Source: Acidobacteriota bacterium (lineage in GTDB: Bacteria > Acidobacteriota > Terriglobia > Terriglobales > Acidobacteriaceae). From it: a stretch of DNA of 41,090 nucleotides. The notes beneath the pieces are model-generated. The model saw only the letters and a program-made list of their open reading frames with translations, had not been told where the DNA came from and did not search any database. The stretch is from positions 1 through 41,090 of the forward strand of contig JAEYQK010000113.1 in NCBI GenBank assembly GCA_023410055.1. The letters are read 5' to 3'. The position numbers were made by a program, and so were the translations under genes. Positions 1 through 6,618 of this stretch are shown here, in pieces. Every line of letters begins with the position of its first letter. Position 1 is the first letter of the stretch.

Positions 1-81
1 TACGGAAAGCTGGTCCGCCTTCTTCTCTTCGCACGCGGCGACGGCGGCGGCAACCTGTTGCTTAAGATCGTTCTTCTTCAT
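1..81 (-). CDS. rsfS: Ribosomal silencing factor RsfS (N-terminal fragment)
   Basis: Only the first 27 codons are in the window; the gene continues off the left edge. The start is the ATG complementary to 79-81, which overlaps the nadD stop codon in an ATGA arrangement, so the two genes are translationally coupled. The visible residues form an N-terminal helix with the pattern AAxAAxEEKKA, which resembles the beginning of the Iojap/RsfS family. That family binds ribosomal protein L14 and blocks joining of the subunits when nutrients are short. The nadD-rsfS order is common in bacteria and is a large part of the reason for this call. With so few residues visible the identification stays moderate. 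Confidence 0.6.
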   Translation of the reverse strand, partial: MKKNDLKQQVAAAVAACEEKKADQLSV

Positions 82-905
82 TGCTCCTCTTTGTGGGGGT
101 GACGCGACGCAGAACGCGCACTGGCAACTTTGTGCGGACGCGGCTTACCACCCTGGATAACCTGCAATCTGTTGCCCCCAACCGCTGGGGATTTCTTCAC
201 AACATCGGCGGGCGAGTTCTTGCCCACGTTCCGGTAAAGCCCGATCTTCTTCACATACTCGGAAACGGCTGGATCGAGCCAACGAGTCGCAGAGCGACCT
301 TTCCCGGCAGCCTCACGAATCTGGGTCGCTGACGCGGGCTCCTCAACCCCTTCCAGTAAGTGTATCGTGGCGCCCCCCAGCGCAATATCCCCTTTGGCTG
401 CGTGATTCTTGAACGGCTTGAGCACAATATCACTAGGACGCATCGACTCCGGCAAGGCTCCGGCCACATCCGCCAGCGAAAAGCCTGGCCGGCTCACAAC
501 GATAAAATCGCATTCTCGCAGAAGTGCTTCTGGATCTCGCCATTTCCCAATATCAAGGAATGCATCGATCCCGATCAGGAAAAACAGGCGGTCGCTCTTT
601 TTCAACGTCAGTTTGAACCGGCGCACGGTGTCAATGGAGTAATTCGCTCCGAATCGCGGACGGCCATCCACATCAGGCGCTTCCAGCAGGGATGGAATGA
701 GATCCTTTTGCCCTTGAGTCGCGAGACAGACCATTGCGTACCGATGATGATACGGACTCACCAGACGTGTCTGTTTGTGCGGAGGAATGTCGGCTGGGAC
801 GATATACACGCGCGAAAGATCGAAACGTTGTTGCGCCGCCCGCGCAACTGCGATGTGCCCCAGGTGAATCGGGTCGAAAGTGCCGCCAAACAGTGCGACG
901 TTCAT
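78..905 (-). CDS. nadD: Nicotinate-nucleotide adenylyltransferase NadD
   Basis: Cytoplasmic enzyme that joins nicotinate mononucleotide and ATP to give deamido-NAD, the step before NAD synthetase. The N-terminal nucleotidyltransferase signature GGTFDPIHLGH is at residues 7-17 and the second ATP-binding signature SATQIR is at residues 192-197; together they are diagnostic for NadD. The enzyme core ends near residue 225, which is the usual family length. A further 50 residues rich in Lys, Arg, Ser and Pro follow; this tail is not part of the known fold and looks disordered. The stop overlaps the next start (rsfS) by the ATGA pattern. The ATG at 903-905 starts immediately before the conserved first strand, so the start is secure. 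Confidence 0.95.
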   Translation of the reverse strand: MNVALFGGTFDPIHLGHIAVARAAQQRFDLSRVYIVPADIPPHKQTRLVSPYHHRYAMVCLATQGQKDLIPSLLEAPDVDGRPRFGANYSIDTVRRFKLTLKKSDRLFFLIGIDAFLDIGKWRDPEALLRECDFIVVSRPGFSLADVAGALPESMRPSDIVLKPFKNHAAKGDIALGGATIHLLEGVEEPASATQIREAAGKGRSATRWLDPAVSEYVKKIGLYRNVGKNSPADVVKKSPAVGGNRLQVIQGGKPRPHKVASARSASRHPHKEEQ

Positions 906-1005
906 GTAGAGCTTAGAGGCCGTATCCCTTCTGCCGTTTATCCTATCCGCGAGCGCAGATTAGCAGTTTCAGGATGCGTTTTTCAATGGTAGAGATTGCC
1001 GGCGA

Positions 1006-1758
1006 TTATGTCTGGTTGGACTCGGCATTCTTCATCTTCGCCCATCCACGATTCACGTTCATCAGCAGCACCGGGTCGACTTCCTGCAATGCGCGGTTCA
1101 GCCAGATGGCAACTTCCTGTTGCATCGAATCGCTCATGTAGATAAAGCGAACACCGCCTTGGCAGCTGTCACCGGCTGTCCACGATACTTCCGCCTTTGC
1201 CTCTATTTTGGTCTTTGTGCCAGGCAGGAAAAAGGAAACCTTCACCGGAGCCTTGGAAAGAGCGTGTGGGCTGCGGACCGATATTCCCCCTTCGCTAAGG
1301 TTGGTCACCTTCGCCTCAATCATCACTCCATCGCCGAAACTAAGTTCCACCGGGAAATCAACAGGAACGCGGAAATAGCGTCTGCGCTCTCGAATTAGAA
1401 GTCCGTGGGCTGCTCGCATACAACGGGTCGCACGGTCGACATTCACAGGTTTGTCTAGAACGAAGTTCGCACCCGCCTCGAATGCGTTGCGAACGGTGAT
1501 TGCATGGCCGTTTCTGATTACGAACGCAACGGCCGAACGGTTGGATGCACCCTTGCGGAGATTCTGAATTACGGACACAGATCCCGGAATCTCGTCGCAG
1601 TCCACAATGACTCCGTCAAACTTCCCTTTGGAGAGCATCCCTTCGGCTTCAACGGCGTCCGCCGCCAAACGCATTACGATGCTCGAGTCATCGCAAACGC
1701 GACGGATGGTATTCAGGAGGGCAAGATCGTTCGACAGCAGCAGAACTTCGAGCGACAT
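1006..1758 (-). CDS. Receiver-like domain plus PilZ domain protein
   Basis: A 250-residue cytoplasmic protein with two recognisable parts. Residues 1-120 look like a response-regulator receiver: a hydrophobic strand ends in the probable phospho-acceptor Asp53 (IVDCDE), and Lys103-Pro104 fits the conserved Lys-Pro pair. Residues 124-230 are a PilZ domain: the RxxxR motif is Arg126-Arg130 and the (D/N)xSxxG motif starts at Asn153 (NLSEGG), the two elements that bind cyclic di-GMP. It therefore probably integrates a phosphorylation or protein signal with c-di-GMP. No histidine kinase is adjacent, and the output target cannot be told from sequence. The gene is divergent from the binding protein at 1992. 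A GAF-GGDEF diguanylate cyclase lies far away in the same window. Confidence 0.82.
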   Translation of the reverse strand: MSLEVLLLSNDLALLNTIRRVCDDSSIVMRLAADAVEAEGMLSKGKFDGVIVDCDEIPGSVSVIQNLRKGASNRSAVAFVIRNGHAITVRNAFEAGANFVLDKPVNVDRATRCMRAAHGLLIRERRRYFRVPVDFPVELSFGDGVMIEAKVTNLSEGGISVRSPHALSKAPVKVSFFLPGTKTKIEAKAEVSWTAGDSCQGGVRFIYMSDSMQQEVAIWLNRALQEVDPVLLMNVNRGWAKMKNAESNQT

Positions 1759-1899
1759 AGAGCAGTCATAATAGAGAGTACTTTAGTGCGGTCAAAGTGA
1801 CTAAAGTCATAACACTTTCGGCGCTTTCTTCGCTTATTGTTGCTCGTGCCATTGCGGTACCGGTGGGGACATTTCGAAAACGAGTGGTTTAGGGAACAA

Positions 1900-1929
1900 T
1901 TTACTTTACTCTGCCCGCGGGGCTATTAT
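1900..1929 (+). promoter_or_regulatory. Possible sigma70-type promoter
   Basis: TTTACT at 1900-1905 and TATTAT at 1924-1929 are separated by 18 bases and point at the gene starting at 1992, about 60 bases downstream. The match is fair but found by eye in an AT-richer patch, so chance is possible. Confidence 0.3.
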
Positions 1930-1991
1930 CACGTGTTGACCACGGACAATAGATCTTCCGCTTAGGCATTAAGAGACTGGGGGCCGCTGAT

Positions 1992-2903
1992 ATGGGCCAG
2001 CTAAATATAGTAGTCTCGCTCATTACAACCGATAACGATTACCAGAGGGAACAGGCTGCTGCGGCCGAAGAGGCCGCGAGACGCCTTGGTGTCCACGCTG
2101 ACATCATTTTTGCCGAGAACGACCCTATTAACCAGAGCCAACAACTTCTGAAGGAGATACAAACCTCGGGTAAAAAGCCCGATGGCATCGCTTTCGAACC
2201 TGTCTCCGGTACGGGCCTCCCCCAAGTTGCCAAAGCCGCTGTTGCAGCAAATGTAGGGTGGGCAGTTGTGAATCGCCACGTCGATTACATTGCCACGTTG
2301 CGGACTGCTTCGGTTCCAGTTTTTGAGGTCAGCAGCGACCACGTGGAGGTTGGCCGCATTCACGGTCGACAGCTCAGAGTATTGCTGCCGAACGGGGGCA
2401 TGGTGCTCCACATCGAGGGCCCGACTGCCGCATCCGCAGCTCAAGATCGCACCAGGGGTCTGGCCGAAACCAAGCCGCAGAACATACAACTGCGCACGAT
2501 GAGGGGCAACTGGACTCAGGAAAGTGCATATGCTGCGATCAGCGCATGGTTGCGGCTATCGACTTCGCACACCTTGCCCGTCGCAGCCGTCTGTGCGCAG
2601 AATGACTCTATGGCGCTCGGAGCTCGGCACGCTTTTGAACGGGAAACCAGTGGCGCTGAGCGGGAGAAGTGGACCAAGCTACCGTTCCTCGGTTGCGATG
2701 GACTCCCACAAACTGGGCAGGCCTGGGTCCGCAGCCAGTTGCTCGCCGCGACCGTGATTCTGCCCCCGACCGCCGGACTTGCGGTCGAGATGCTGGTGAA
2801 TGCCCTTCGTACAGGCAAAAACCCGCCAGCAACGACTCTCGCTTCGCCCAGTTCCTATCCGCCAATTGAGAGCCTGGGAAACAAATTCGGCTCAATTAGG
2901 TAA
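1992..2903 (+). CDS. Periplasmic-binding-protein-like sugar-binding protein lacking a signal peptide
   Basis: 303 residues with the two-lobed fold of the ribose/LacI type binding proteins (Peripla_BP_4-like). Typical segments are the first strand NIVVSLIT, the region around residues 60-75 where a binding protein assigns a ligand pocket (KKPDGIAFEP), the segment with VCAQNDSMALGA near residue 200, and FLGCDGLPQTG near 235. The protein starts directly with the first strand of the fold: no signal peptide, lipobox or DNA-binding helix-turn-helix precedes it. An in-frame TAG at 1950-1952 rules out a longer N-terminus. It is therefore probably cytosolic, so it cannot be an ordinary transport component. 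No ABC transporter genes are near. A strong hairpin terminator follows at 2967. The ligand is unknown. Confidence 0.75.
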   Translation: MGQLNIVVSLITTDNDYQREQAAAAEEAARRLGVHADIIFAENDPINQSQQLLKEIQTSGKKPDGIAFEPVSGTGLPQVAKAAVAANVGWAVVNRHVDYIATLRTASVPVFEVSSDHVEVGRIHGRQLRVLLPNGGMVLHIEGPTAASAAQDRTRGLAETKPQNIQLRTMRGNWTQESAYAAISAWLRLSTSHTLPVAAVCAQNDSMALGARHAFERETSGAEREKWTKLPFLGCDGLPQTGQAWVRSQLLAATVILPPTAGLAVEMLVNALRTGKNPPATTLASPSSYPPIESLGNKFGSIR

Positions 2904-2966
2904 CCGCGCGGCAGGCGAGTAGCCATTCGCCTGCCTGTGCAGAAGAACCAACCTGCCTAAAACGGC

Positions 2967-2998
2967 AAACCCACCCCAATGGTGGGTTTCTTGTTATT
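2967..2998 (+). terminator. Intrinsic terminator after the binding-protein gene
   Basis: A perfect 9-bp stem (AAACCCACC at 2967-2975 pairing with GGTGGGTTT at 2981-2989) with a 5-base loop is followed by CTTGTTATT. The upstream A run makes it also usable on the opposite strand, where rpmE ends. Confidence 0.8.
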
Positions 2999-3001
2999 AG
3001 G

Positions 3002-3030
3002 CCGAAAACACTGAAAATCATTGTTTTCGG
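3002..3030 (-). terminator. Stem-loop downstream of rpmE
   Basis: CCGAAAACA (3002-3010) and TGTTTTCGG (3022-3030) form a perfect 9-bp stem with an 11-base loop, 24 bases past the rpmE stop. There is no long U tract right after it on the minus strand, so it may act together with the hairpin at 2967. Confidence 0.5.
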
Positions 3031-3053
3031 GGCCTCGGCGGGGGCCGCGTAGA

Positions 3054-3266
3054 CTACTTCTGCTCGCCTTTTGCGTACTTGCGGCGGAAGCGCTCGATTC
3101 GGCCGGCGCTGTCCAGTACCTTCTGTTTGCCCGTGAAGAACGGGTGGCAACTGGAGCAGATTTCAACGTTGATGTCGCCCTTGTGGGTCGAACGCGTTAC
3201 AAAGTTACTACCACAGGCGCACTTAACGCGCACTTCGTGGTAAGAGGGATGAATGGCTGCCTTCAT
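3054..3266 (-). CDS. rpmE: 50S ribosomal protein L31, zinc-binding type
   Basis: A 70-residue basic protein of the large ribosomal subunit. It has the four zinc-ligand cysteines of the zinc-containing (C+) form of L31: Cys16-x-Cys18 and Cys37-xx-Cys40. Flanking sequences are standard L31: it begins MKAAIHPSYHEV and has the block CSSCHPFFTGKQK. Length is normal. It stands alone between an HU gene upstream and two hairpins downstream, all on the minus strand. The C+ form is usually replaced by a zinc-free paralogue in zinc starvation; no such paralogue is in this window. Confidence 0.97.
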   Translation of the reverse strand: MKAAIHPSYHEVRVKCACGSNFVTRSTHKGDINVEICSSCHPFFTGKQKVLDSAGRIERFRRKYAKGEQK

Positions 3267-3359
3267 GGATCGTTACAAACCTCACTGGAAAAGACTGATT
3301 CTATAGGAAATGAGCAGAATAGGCAAACCGAGCAACCGGACCGCGTCGATTACCAATTG

Positions 3360-3412
3360 AATCAGTGAGTCACTTTATTCGATGCAATAGCATCTCACCT
3401 GACTCACTGATT
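3360..3412 (-). repeat. Nested inverted repeat after the HU gene
   Basis: A perfect 13-bp inverted repeat (AATCAGTGAGTCA at 3360-3372, TGACTCACTGATT at 3400-3412) encloses a second small hairpin (GATGC-aata-GCATC at 3381-3394). It lies just past the HU stop codon and upstream of rpmE. It could terminate transcription, although no U tract follows. Its GAATCA/GTGAGTCA wording resembles other repeats found after stop codons in this window. Confidence 0.65.
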
Positions 3413-3427
3413 CGTTGATTCACCAGT

Positions 3428-3706
3428 TCACTTTTTGCTTATCGCCTTTCTTAGCTCTATTCCCGGAGCAAATTTGGCTACCTTTCGCGCTGCAATTTTG
3501 ATTTCAGCACCAGTCTGAGGATTGCGTCCGGCGCGAGCTTTTCGCTGTGAGATCGCGAAAGTACCAAAACCTACGAGCGTGACTCGTTCCCCCTTCCTCA
3601 TGCAGGCTGTAACGGAATCGATGAAGGTCTCAACGGCGGAGGCGGCTTGCGATCGAGTGATTCGGGAAGCCCTTGCTATCTTGCCGATGAGGTCTGTCTT
3701 GTTCAT
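3428..3706 (-). CDS. HU-family DNA-binding protein
   Basis: A 92-residue histone-like nucleoid protein that bends and compacts DNA as a dimer. The family signature is complete: N-terminal helices (MNKTDLIGKIA...), then VGFGTF, then the beta-arm segment with ARAGRNPQTG, whose Asn-Pro pair intercalates at DNA kinks, and a C-terminal helix ending KAISKK. Length is typical for HU and slightly short for IHF; HU and IHF cannot be separated with certainty by eye. It appears monocistronic, preceded by a long gene-free stretch that must contain its promoter. Confidence 0.93.
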   Translation of the reverse strand: MNKTDLIGKIARASRITRSQAASAVETFIDSVTACMRKGERVTLVGFGTFAISQRKARAGRNPQTGAEIKIAARKVAKFAPGIELRKAISKK

Positions 3707-4143
3707 TGTTTCTCCTGACTCCAGCCCGCCGAAACGGCCAACGAACCGGACTTGCTGTCATGAAACGGGGCCCCATTTTTGTTATTGTGGCTCCACTCGG
3801 CCGCCCGATGTCAACGAACATTTGACTCATCTCGTTCATAACGTTCTGCGATGAGGTGCCTCTGGAGCGCAGACCTTAGCTGGCGTTGTATACTCAGCGG
3901 GTCTTGCTTCGGGACGTGTGTAGCTTTTTGCCGACCCGCCGACCCCGGGTCGCAAATGGTTCGTAGGGAAGAATTGTGCATCCAAGTAAGCTGGAAGCAA
4001 AGGTACGCTGAGAAGCTTAATTCCAAGTCTTTGTGGATGTTACGGATTGGCCTAGACGTTGATCCAGCAGTATTTTGCTGTAAGTACCGAACTTAATCCC
4101 CGCTTCCGGTGCAGGGGTAGTCAGCGCGCCGAGGAGGCAGTGC
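3707..4143. other. 437-base intergenic region without a recognised gene
   Basis: This is the longest gene-free stretch in the window. It separates the divergent HU gene and the PIN-TRAM gene and must hold both promoters. One weak stem is visible (CGGGTC 3898-3903 with GACCCG 3933-3938, long loop), and a short dyad CAGCAG/GCTG lies near 4065-4080. I recognise no tRNA, tmRNA, 6S RNA or riboswitch in it. An 81-codon open frame at 3851-4096 shows no protein-like features. Confidence 0.5.
4131..4137 (+). promoter_or_regulatory. Strong ribosome binding site deciding a TTG start
   Basis: GAGGAGG lies 6 bases before a TTG codon at 4144. It supports that TTG as the start of the PIN-TRAM gene, which has no better ATG nearby. 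Confidence 0.75.
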
Positions 4144-5244
4144 TTGAATCTTAATATCGTACTCATACGTATCGTTTTCATCATCCTGGTAGGAGTCGCC
4201 TCCTACGCGCTTCATCCGTTCAACCTTCATCCTCCGCTAAGGGCCGCCTTGGTAGGACTCGGAATCGGTGCGGCAGTCGTCATCTTCGAATGGAAGCTAA
4301 AGCAGGTTAGCCTTAAGCGTTTGATCGGAGCTGCTATTGGCAGCGTACTCGGAATCCTGGGCGCTTATCTTTTCAGCTTGGTGATTCAGAGCAGCATTTC
4401 CAACCAGGAAACCAGCCATTTCCTGTCGCTGTTGGTGATGATGGTCATGGCCTATGTCGGTCTGATTGTAGGCGCTAACAAGGGTGATCTCCTGAATCTC
4501 TCGGCTTTGGGCGGCGTCTTTGGCGGCGAGAAGCAGGTAAAGAAGAGCTACAAGATTCTCGACACCAGCGTCATTATCGACGGTCGTATCGCTGACATCG
4601 CCGAAACCGGGTTCCTTGACGGCACGATAGTCATTCCCAACTTCGTCCTGCGCGAGCTGCAACTGGTAGCCGATTCGGCCGATTCTCTGAAGCGCAATCG
4701 TGGTCGCCGCGGCCTCGACATTCTCCAACGTATCCAGAAGATCGCCACCTTGCAGGTCGTCATTATCGATGACGATTTTCCAGCCGTTCGCGAGGTCGAT
4801 CTCAAGCTAATCGAGCTAGCCAAGATGCACGACGGCAAGATCATCACCAACGACTTCAATCTGAACAAAGTTGCGCAACTCCAAGGCGTCGACGTGCTGA
4901 ACATTAACGAACTGGCGAACTCGCTCAAGCCGATCGTGCTGCCGGGCGAAATCATGAAGGTCTTCATCCTGAAAGAAGGCAAGGAGTACAACCAGGGTGT
5001 CGCGTATCTTGACGATGGGACGATGGTGGTGGTCGACAATGCCCGAAAGATGATCGGCAAGAACATCGAGATCGCTGTCACGTCGGTGTTACAGACCACG
5101 GCAGGCAAAATGATCTTCGGCAAGTTCGACGACCGCAGCAGCGCAACGACGCGCTCAGTCGGACCAACTCCGGTGGATCGTAAGGTCGCGCCTGCGGGCC
5201 CCTCTGCTCCCGCCGAAGTGGTCTCGGAGACGAAGCACGAATAG
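4144..5244 (+). CDS. PIN and TRAM domain membrane protein (YacL-like)
   Basis: 366 residues in three parts. About four transmembrane helices fill residues 5-115. A PIN nuclease domain follows: first acidic residue Asp140 in ILDTSVIIDGRI, Glu171 in the LREL motif, and Asp237 in ITNDFNLNKVA. A TRAM nucleic-acid-binding domain covers roughly residues 265-325. About 40 residues of low-complexity Pro/Ala/Ser sequence end the protein. The layout matches the YacL/Sll1769 family, a membrane-attached predicted ribonuclease whose substrate is not known. The conserved acidic residues are intact, so activity is likely. In Firmicutes and other bacteria this gene also sits directly before ispD, as here. 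The TTG start is set by the preceding GAGGAGG. Confidence 0.88.
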   Translation: MNLNIVLIRIVFIILVGVASYALHPFNLHPPLRAALVGLGIGAAVVIFEWKLKQVSLKRLIGAAIGSVLGILGAYLFSLVIQSSISNQETSHFLSLLVMMVMAYVGLIVGANKGDLLNLSALGGVFGGEKQVKKSYKILDTSVIIDGRIADIAETGFLDGTIVIPNFVLRELQLVADSADSLKRNRGRRGLDILQRIQKIATLQVVIIDDDFPAVREVDLKLIELAKMHDGKIITNDFNLNKVAQLQGVDVLNINELANSLKPIVLPGEIMKVFILKEGKEYNQGVAYLDDGTMVVVDNARKMIGKNIEIAVTSVLQTTAGKMIFGKFDDRSSATTRSVGPTPVDRKVAPAGPSAPAEVVSETKHE

Positions 5245-5257
5245 CTGATCGTTTTAA

Positions 5258-5290
5258 GTGACGAGTCGGAGTTTGCATCCGGCTCGTCAC
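5258..5290 (+). terminator. Hairpin after the PIN-TRAM gene
   Basis: GTGACGAG (5258-5265) pairs with CTCGTCAC (5283-5290), and TCGG/CCGG extends the stem inward to about 12 bp with one wobble pair. No U tract follows, so it may only partly terminate. Confidence 0.45.
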
Positions 5291-5341
5291 GATGAAAACT
5301 GTTAGCCGCCTCTTACCCCCTCGCCGCTGGACCCTCTCGCC

Positions 5342-5350
5342 TGATATACT
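5342..5350 (+). promoter_or_regulatory. Possible extended -10 promoter of ispD
   Basis: TGATATACT has the extended -10 form (TG, one base, TATACT). It ends 49 bases before the ispD ATG. No convincing -35 element is seen. Confidence 0.35.
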
Positions 5351-5399
5351 CACTGTCCCCCGGTTGTAAGTGTTTTGAATCGCTGGGGCAGGAAGCAGA

Positions 5400-6122
5400 A
5401 TGAAAGTCATTGTCATTATCCCGGCCGCTGGGCTGGGTACGCGTATGGTGGGCGCAGCGAAGGATGCTGCCAAGCCCGCATTGTCCAAGCAGTTTGCCGA
5501 ATTGGGCGGAGTGCCCATCATAATCCGCACGTTGCGGAGATTCGCCGAGTTGCCGGAAATTGACGAAATCTACGTGGCCTTGCGTAGAACTGAGCAGGAT
5601 CAGTTCCGGCCGCGGCTCGAACAGGAAAAGCTCGCGAAACCGGTTCGCCTCGTTGATGGCGGCGAGCACCGCCAGGAGTCCGTTGGCAACGCCCTACGTG
5701 CAGTCAATGCATCGGACGACGATATTGTCCTCGTACACGACGCAGTGCGCCCGCTCGTAGATCGCGAAATCATCCTCAACGTCATCGAGCAGGTGAAAAA
5801 GACCGGCGCCGCGATTGCCGGCGTGCCAGCGGTGGACACGATCAAGCAGGTCGAACGAACTGCCGAAGGCGCCGTCATCACGACAACCGTACCGCGCGAG
5901 CGCGCCGTACTCGCTCAAACGCCACAGGGCTTCAAGTTCAGCATCATCAAAAAGGCATTTGACGAAGCTCTGAACGACGGCTTCACCGGAACAGACGAAG
6001 CGTCGCTGATAGAGCGCATGGGGGGCGATGTCAGCGTAGTAATGGGATCACCGAAAAACCTGAAGATAACGACCCCAGGCGACCTGGAATTGGCTGAGTT
6101 CTATATTCAGAACAAAAAATAG
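5400..6122 (+). CDS. ispD: 2-C-methyl-D-erythritol 4-phosphate cytidylyltransferase IspD
   Basis: Transfers CMP from CTP to methylerythritol phosphate, the third step of the MEP isoprenoid pathway. The 240 residues include the CTP-binding loop PAAGLGTRM (residues 8-16), the VHDAVRP motif that holds the metal-binding Asp, the substrate-binding stretch AVDTIKQV, and the C-terminal GTDEASL and KITTPGDLELAE blocks. All are standard and the length is normal. In many bacteria ispD is directly followed by or fused to ispF; here a 480-base repeat-flanked unit lies between them, beginning with the first base after the ispD stop codon or at most one base into it. Confidence 0.97.
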   Translation: MKVIVIIPAAGLGTRMVGAAKDAAKPALSKQFAELGGVPIIIRTLRRFAELPEIDEIYVALRRTEQDQFRPRLEQEKLAKPVRLVDGGEHRQESVGNALRAVNASDDDIVLVHDAVRPLVDREIILNVIEQVKKTGAAIAGVPAVDTIKQVERTAEGAVITTTVPRERAVLAQTPQGFKFSIIKKAFDEALNDGFTGTDEASLIERMGGDVSVVMGSPKNLKITTPGDLELAEFYIQNKK

Positions 6123-6154
6123 TTGGCCACGGATTTACACGGATTTGCACGGAT
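6123..6154 (+). repeat. Left inverted repeat of the GxxExxY unit
   Basis: It contains tandem copies of a ten-base word (ACACGGATTT and a GCACGGAT variant) after TTGGCC. It is the inverted partner of 6571-6602 with three mismatches, and begins immediately after the ispD TAG. Confidence 0.9.
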
Positions 6155-6189
6155 AATTCAGGACTGAGTTTGTAACCGGAGGGTACGGC

Positions 6190-6618
6190 TTGGTTCTGAA
6201 AAATGAACGACTGACCGCGAAGATCATTCGCGTTTACTACGACGTGTATAACGAACTTGGACACGGTTTTCTTGAAGCTGTTTACGAACGTTCAATGACA
6301 TTAGCACTCAAAGATGCTGGCCTGAAAGCAGAACCCCAAGCGGCCATTCCAGTTATATTCCGTGGCCAAGTTGTCGGGGAGTACCGAGCCGACATTCTGG
6401 TAGAGAACGAAGTCCTGGTCGAACTAAAAGCTGTTCGCAGTCTAGCTGCGGAGCATTATGCGCAGGTCATTCACTACCTGCGAGCGACATCTATTGAGAT
6501 AGGACTTCTGTTCAATTTCGGCTCACGTCCAACGTTCAAGCGTTTTCTGTTTGATAATCCTTCGAAGAAGATCCGTGTGAATCCGTGTGAATCCGTGGCC
6601 AACTGGGGTTCACAATGA
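6190..6618 (+). CDS. GxxExxY protein (PDDEXK_3-like predicted nuclease)
   Basis: 142 residues. The family-naming motif is Gly26-x-x-Glu29-x-x-Tyr32, and the later acidic residues Asp68 and Glu78-x-Lys80 (ADILVEN...VELK) fit the PD-(D/E)XK nuclease-like core. The conserved HYAQVIHYLRAT and LLFNFGS blocks follow. No function is established for the family. The TTG start at 6190 is chosen because GGAGGG lies 6 bases before it and because the first helix begins there. Residues 128-138 are encoded by the right inverted repeat, and the stop TGA overlaps the ispF ATG (ATGA), so the gene now runs translationally into ispF. GC is lower than in its neighbours, which suggests transfer. Confidence 0.88.
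   Translation: MVLKNERLTAKIIRVYYDVYNELGHGFLEAVYERSMTLALKDAGLKAEPQAAIPVIFRGQVVGEYRADILVENEVLVELKAVRSLAAEHYAQVIHYLRATSIEIGLLFNFGSRPTFKRFLFDNPSKKIRVNPCESVANWGSQ
6571..6602 (-). repeat. Right inverted repeat of the GxxExxY unit
   Basis: Two tandem copies of ATCCGTGTGA followed by ATCCGTGGCCAA. Its reverse complement matches 6123-6154 at 29 of 32 bases. It lies inside the 3' end of the GxxExxY reading frame, 12 bases before the ispF start. Confidence 0.9.

Larger units (their letters stand above)
6123..6602 (+). mobile_element. Repeat-flanked GxxExxY unit inserted between ispD and ispF
   Basis: A 480-base unit is bounded by 32-base inverted repeats (6123-6154 and 6571-6602) that match at 29 of 32 positions, both beginning with TTGGCCACGGATT when read inward. 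Its only gene is the GxxExxY protein. By hand count, 6241-6300 is 42% GC and 6301-6360 is 48% GC, against 68% in a sampled ispD line (5641-5700). The unit separates two genes of one pathway that are usually adjacent. No transposase is inside, and no target-site duplication is obvious. Mobility is therefore inferred, not shown. Confidence 0.6.

Noticed and set aside
360..992. A 210-codon open frame antisense to nadD
   Set aside because: NadD on the minus strand has both signature motifs; the opposite frame shows none.
3851..4096. An 81-codon open frame in the long intergenic region
   Set aside because: Composition is not protein-like, it has no recognisable motif, and it has no good ribosome binding site.
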